Shown here one piece after another: positions 60,143 through 64,000 of a DNA stretch of 64,000 nt (the first letter of the stretch is position 1; the number at the start of each line of letters is the position of its first letter). This stretch comes from an uncultured Candidatus Actinomarina sp. (GTDB taxonomy: Bacteria; Actinomycetota; Acidimicrobiia; Actinomarinales; Actinomarinaceae). Both the position numbers and the translations under genes were made by a program. The notes beneath the pieces are model-generated. The model worked only from the letters and a program-made list of their open reading frames with translations. It was not told where the DNA came from and searched no databases. The stretch covers positions 134,858-198,857 of the forward strand of contig CACJUH010000001.1 of assembly GCA_902596545.1 (NCBI GenBank), in the 5' to 3' direction.

Positions 60143-60804
60143 TGACTTATTTAGTAATTACAGATAATTTGATAGATAATTTGGATAATCTTGAAATTAA
60201 TGAATTAAAATATGAAAAGATAAAATCTGACGAAATTATCAACAGTACAAGTGTGAGTTTGTTTTCAGATGATTCATATAAATTTGTAACTGATGAATTT
60301 TTTACTTATAAAAAATTAGAGCAAATAAATTATGAATTTAATTCAAAATACATATTTCAAGTTAAAAAGGCTAATTTAAGTAAATTTCAACATATTGAGT
60401 CGTTGCAAATTATTCATAATTCGAAAAATATTATTGAATATTTTCCTTGGGATTTATCAAATATAATTTTTGATAATAGGAAAAAAATAGATAAAAATCT
60501 TCTTTCCTTTTTTACTGAAACAGAGTCAAATTTTAGGATGTTTTTAAATTTTTTTTCAAAAGAGATTTTCCGATTAAAACTTTTGACATCTGCTGATAAA
60601 AATGATGTTTTAGAGGTTTTAAGCGAGAAAGATGATTATAAATATAAAAAAGCTCAAACTCTAATTAAGAAAACAGGCAATGATAAAATTAATGATTCAA
60701 TTAAATATATATATAAAATAGAAAAAAAGTTGGTTGAATCAACTTATAATCAAGAAAATTCTAAAAGATTCATTATTGCAATGAAGCAAAAATTACAGGC
60801 TTGA
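60142..60804 (+). CDS. holA: DNA polymerase III delta subunit-like protein (short)
   Basis: HolA-like helical C-terminus; conserved location between leuS and rpsT; only 220 aa. Confidence 0.55.
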   Translation: MTYLVITDNLIDNLDNLEINELKYEKIKSDEIINSTSVSLFSDDSYKFVTDEFFTYKKLEQINYEFNSKYIFQVKKANLSKFQHIESLQIIHNSKNIIEYFPWDLSNIIFDNRKKIDKNLLSFFTETESNFRMFLNFFSKEIFRLKLLTSADKNDVLEVLSEKDDYKYKKAQTLIKKTGNDKINDSIKYIYKIEKKLVESTYNQENSKRFIIAMKQKLQA

Positions 60805-61023
60805 AATTCTTGACTTATTTCTATCTCTATAATTTTTAGAAATTACACCTTTAGAGAATGCTACATCGAGCGATTTTAAAGCTTGATTTTTAGTTTCTAC
60901 AGAAACTTCACCATTTTCTAAAGATTTTAAAGTTGTTTTAAGCTCACTTTTAAGTGATTTGTTGCGAGTATTTCTTTTCGAATCTTGTCGAATTCTCTTT
61001 TTTTGTGAATTAATATTTGCCAT
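60793..61023 (-). CDS. rpsT: 30S ribosomal protein S20
   Basis: MANINSQKKRIRQDSKRNTRNKSLKSELKTTLK. Confidence 0.93.
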   Translation of the reverse strand: MANINSQKKRIRQDSKRNTRNKSLKSELKTTLKSLENGEVSVETKNQALKSLDVAFSKGVISKNYRDRNKSRISSL

Positions 61024-61062
61024 GTAAAACCTTTCGGTATATAAGATATTAACTTAGTAAAT

Positions 61063-61644
61063 ATGTTACATAATAAAAATCTTAGAAATATTTCGATAAT
61101 TGCTCATGTTGACCATGGCAAATCAACATTAGCGGATCGCTTAATTGAGATGTCAGGATTAATTAAACCAGGTGAACATGTCGATCAAATACTTGACAGC
61201 ATGGATTTAGAAAGAGAAAAAGGGATAACAATAAAGTCTCAGCCAATAAGGTTACAATTTGAAGATTTGACTATAAACCTAATTGACACACCAGGTCACG
61301 TAGATTTTTCTTATGAAGTTTCTAGAGCATTAATCGCTTGTGATGGAGCTATTCTCTTGGTTGATGCAACGCAGGGAATTCAAGCTCAAACTTTTGCACA
61401 CTCTTATGCAGCAATTGAAGCAGGCCTAGAAATTATTCCTGTTTTAAATAAAATAGACTCTATTGATGCTGATATTGAAAATGCAAAAAAACAAATTTTT
61501 AATCTAATTGGATCTAAAGAAAATGAGATATTTCAAATTTCTGCAAAAACTGGAGAAGGAGTGGAAGATTTATTAGTTGAACTTCCACATTTAATTAGTC
61601 CTCCAGAGAAGAAAATAGATGGAGTTAATGCATTAATTTTTTGA
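61063..61644 (+). CDS. lepA: Elongation factor 4 (LepA), N-terminal part; ORF interrupted by one extra T
   Basis: NISIIAHVDHGKSTLADRLIEMSG; ends ...VNALIF* where LepA continues DSxxDxYxGVV in the +1 frame. Confidence 0.93.
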   Translation: MLHNKNLRNISIIAHVDHGKSTLADRLIEMSGLIKPGEHVDQILDSMDLEREKGITIKSQPIRLQFEDLTINLIDTPGHVDFSYEVSRALIACDGAILLVDATQGIQAQTFAHSYAAIEAGLEIIPVLNKIDSIDADIENAKKQIFNLIGSKENEIFQISAKTGEGVEDLLVELPHLISPPEKKIDGVNALIF

Positions 61645-62842
61645 TTCTTTTTTTGATTCTTATAGGGGCGTTGTTGCGTCTGTGCGTGTTTTTGGTGATG
61701 AAATTAAGTCAAATCAAAAACTTAAACTTGTGAATTCAAATTACTCTTTCGAACCTTCTGAGATGGGTTATTTTGATTTAGATTTTGTACCATCAAATAA
61801 TTTAAAGACAGGTGAAGTGGGATATATCATTACAGGAGCAAAAGAATTATCTCAGATAAGAGTTGGTGACACTTTAGTTTCTGAAGAAGATGAAAGCCCA
61901 GTAATAGTATCTGGTTACAAGGAACCACAACCAACTGTTTTTTCAAGTATATTTCCTTCAGACTCAGATGATTATACGAAACTTAGAGATTCATTAGACA
62001 AATATGTACTTAATGATGCAAGTTTTTATTATGAACCTGAAACATCATCAGCTTTTGGTTTCGGATTTAGGTGTGGATTTTTAGGATTATTACATTTGGA
62101 AATTGTAATTGAAAGACTTGAAAGAGAATTTGACCTGTCATTAATTGTTACTCCTCCTTCTGTTGAATTTAAAATTGTCAGAAATAACGATACAGAGATA
62201 ATCATTCGTAATCCAAGTGAAATTGAAAAATATACTGACATCAAGCATTTAATGGAAAAATACTGTGAAGTTAATCTACTGTTTCCAAAAGAGTACTTAG
62301 GTTCAATTATGCAATTACTAAGTGAAAAAAGAGGTACTCAGGAAGATTTAAATTATTTGAGTACGTCAATGGTCAAGGTTAGATATAAACTTCCGTTACT
62401 TGAACTTGTTAGTGGATTTTATGATACTTTAAAATCTATTTCACAAGGGTTTGCATCATTAGACTATGAAATCTTAGATTTTGAAAAAGGTAATTTAGTT
62501 AAGCTCGATATATTGGTTAACGGACAAATAATTGATTCATTTAGTTCTATTCTTGCCAAAGAGAATGCAGAATTTGTAGGTAGAAATAGAGTTAAAAAAT
62601 TATCTGAACTAATTCCTCGTCAACAATTTGATATTCCTATCCAGGCAGCTGTTGGATCTAGAATAATAGCTAGAGAAACAATTAAAGCTTTAAGAAAAGA
62701 TGTTACAGCAAAACTATACGGTGGAGATGTTACAAGAAAGAGGAAGCTTCTTGAAAAGCAAAAAGAGGGAAAGAAAAAAATGAGACAAATTGGCAAAGTC
62801 AATGTTCCAAAAGAAGCTTTTAGAGATTTTTTGAAACAATAA
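61643..62842 (+). CDS. lepA: Elongation factor 4 (LepA), C-terminal part, in the +1 frame
   Basis: Frame from 61643 reads DSFFDSYRGVVASVRVFGDE..., continuous LepA; GFGFRCGFLGLLHLEI, KKMRQIGKVNVPKEAF. Confidence 0.92.
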   Translation, partial: DSFFDSYRGVVASVRVFGDEIKSNQKLKLVNSNYSFEPSEMGYFDLDFVPSNNLKTGEVGYIITGAKELSQIRVGDTLVSEEDESPVIVSGYKEPQPTVFSSIFPSDSDDYTKLRDSLDKYVLNDASFYYEPETSSAFGFGFRCGFLGLLHLEIVIERLEREFDLSLIVTPPSVEFKIVRNNDTEIIIRNPSEIEKYTDIKHLMEKYCEVNLLFPKEYLGSIMQLLSEKRGTQEDLNYLSTSMVKVRYKLPLLELVSGFYDTLKSISQGFASLDYEILDFEKGNLVKLDILVNGQIIDSFSSILAKENAEFVGRNRVKKLSELIPRQQFDIPIQAAVGSRIIARETIKALRKDVTAKLYGGDVTRKRKLLEKQKEGKKKMRQIGKVNVPKEAFRDFLKQ

Positions 62843-63474
62843 TGTTTGTTCCAACTATTTATATTGAAAATTTAAACAATAATATGAGTGTTGAAGTTTC
62901 TGATAAAAAATTACATCATTTGAATCAAGTATTAAGACTTAGAGATGGAGATAAAGTTAATATATCTGATGGAAATGGACTCATCTCTTATGGCAAATTT
63001 ATTAATAATTATGTAGAAATAAACAATTCAAGAATGTATCAAAGACAAAATAGTTTAAAAATTTTTGTACCTTACTTAAGAGAGAAAAGTAGGTTTAGGT
63101 TTTTAATTGAAAAATTGACGGAACTAAATGTTAATGAGATTCACATAGGTATGACCAAAAATACTCAAAATACAAATTACAGCAAACAAAAGATTAAAGA
63201 ATGGTTAGTTTCTGCTTTAGAACAGTCAGGCTCAGCATATTTACCTAAATTAATTTTTCCTGAAAATATAAATTTTAATGATTTTAGTACATGTTTTGAT
63301 ATCAGTGGAGAAGCCTTTAATAAAAACGTCAAAAAATTAAACAACTTTGCAATTGGCCCTGAAGGTGGCTGGACTGATGAAGAGTTATCAAAATTTCAGC
63401 ACAAAATAAAGATTTCAGAATTTAGTCTGAGAACTGAAACTGCAGCAATAACTGCAGTATCATTAATGATGTAA
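62842..63474 (+). CDS. rsmE: 16S rRNA (uracil1498-N3)-methyltransferase RsmE
   Basis: HHLNQVLRLRDGDKVNISDG, AIGPEGGWTDEEL, LRTETAAITAVSLM. Confidence 0.9.
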   Translation: MFVPTIYIENLNNNMSVEVSDKKLHHLNQVLRLRDGDKVNISDGNGLISYGKFINNYVEINNSRMYQRQNSLKIFVPYLREKSRFRFLIEKLTELNVNEIHIGMTKNTQNTNYSKQKIKEWLVSALEQSGSAYLPKLIFPENINFNDFSTCFDISGEAFNKNVKKLNNFAIGPEGGWTDEELSKFQHKIKISEFSLRTETAAITAVSLMM

Positions 63475-63479
63475 TACAT

Positions 63480-63821
63480 ATGGAACAAAAATCAGTATTT
63501 GAATTGATATTATCTGGAGAACTCGATTCAGAGATTATTTATGAAGATGATGAAATATTTGCCATAAATGATATAAATCCCGTTGCAAAAGTTCACATAT
63601 TAATAATTCCAAAAAGAAAAATTGAGACGATAAATGATACTTCTTTAGAAGATCAAAATTTACTAGGAAAAATGATATTGGTAGCAAAAGATTTAGCAAA
63701 AAAATATAATATTAATGAATCTGGATATAGGTTATTATTTAACACTAATTCAGATGCAATGCAGACAGTATTCCATATACACCTTCATTTGATAGGTGGA
63801 GAAAAACTTAAAAATATTTAA
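63480..63821 (+). CDS. HIT family protein
   Basis: DINPVAKVHILIIPKR, VFHIHLHLIGG (HxHxH-like). Confidence 0.93.
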   Translation: MEQKSVFELILSGELDSEIIYEDDEIFAINDINPVAKVHILIIPKRKIETINDTSLEDQNLLGKMILVAKDLAKKYNINESGYRLLFNTNSDAMQTVFHIHLHLIGGEKLKNI

Positions 63822-64000
63822 TGAGTATTGAAAAAATTATTCCAGTAGACAAAGAGCTTGTAAATATTTTTGGCGTTAATGATCAAAACTTAAAGTATTT
63901 AAAAGATAAGTTTAAAAAAATAAAAATTAATGTGAAAGGTAATGTTGTTTATATATCAGGAGACAATGGCCAAACAACAGATATTATGAAAATTCTTGAT
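63821..64000 (+). CDS. PhoH-family protein, N-terminal fragment (truncated by window end)
   Basis: Open frame MSIEKIIPVDKELVNIFGVNDQNLKYLKDKFKKIKINVKGNVVYISGDNGQTTDIMKILD; PhoH-like N-terminal domain. Confidence 0.65.
   Translation, partial: MSIEKIIPVDKELVNIFGVNDQNLKYLKDKFKKIKINVKGNVVYISGDNGQTTDIMKILD

Noticed and set aside
1-64000. CRISPR-Cas, toxin-antitoxin, transposon, prophage or known defence operon
   Set aside because: No array-like spaced repeats, cas genes, transposase, integrase or phage structural genes recognised; the lone Cas4-like nuclease is not in such a context.

Overview
Low-GC (roughly one-third GC by eye), densely packed bacterial chromosome segment. Gene content and order point to an actinobacterium: UPF0182, LppM-like lipoprotein, tig-clpP-clpX-valS-folC-ndk, mreBCD-mrdA-rodA, rne-rplU-rpmA-obg-proB-proA-MoxR-VWA-nadD-rsfS, leuS-holA-rpsT-lepA. 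A streamlined marine lineage such as Ca. Actinomarinales is likely, but that is inference. The window also holds a branched-chain amino-acid ABC transporter locus, central metabolism genes (acn, acs, cimA) and eight tRNA genes. Most of it is housekeeping. The points most worth checking are: (1) a leader ORF encoding MKKIIIII* followed by an intrinsic terminator directly upstream of citramalate synthase, which looks like an isoleucine attenuator; (2) two degenerate tRNA 3'-half direct repeats flanking a two-lipoprotein cassette; (3) lepA split by one extra T at a TTT-TGA site; (4) a ParB/SerK-like gene beside serC inside a surface-glycan insertion next to tRNA-Ala; (5) a tandem PD-(D/E)XK/Fe-S protein with an apparently dead first module; (6) two small ORFs absent from the ORF track (a zinc-ribbon protein and a membrane protein); (7) a recurrent TANNNT-N6-7-start arrangement indicating leaderless mRNAs; (8) a palindromic operator candidate in the acn promoter. 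No CRISPR array, transposase, integrase or rRNA was recognised.
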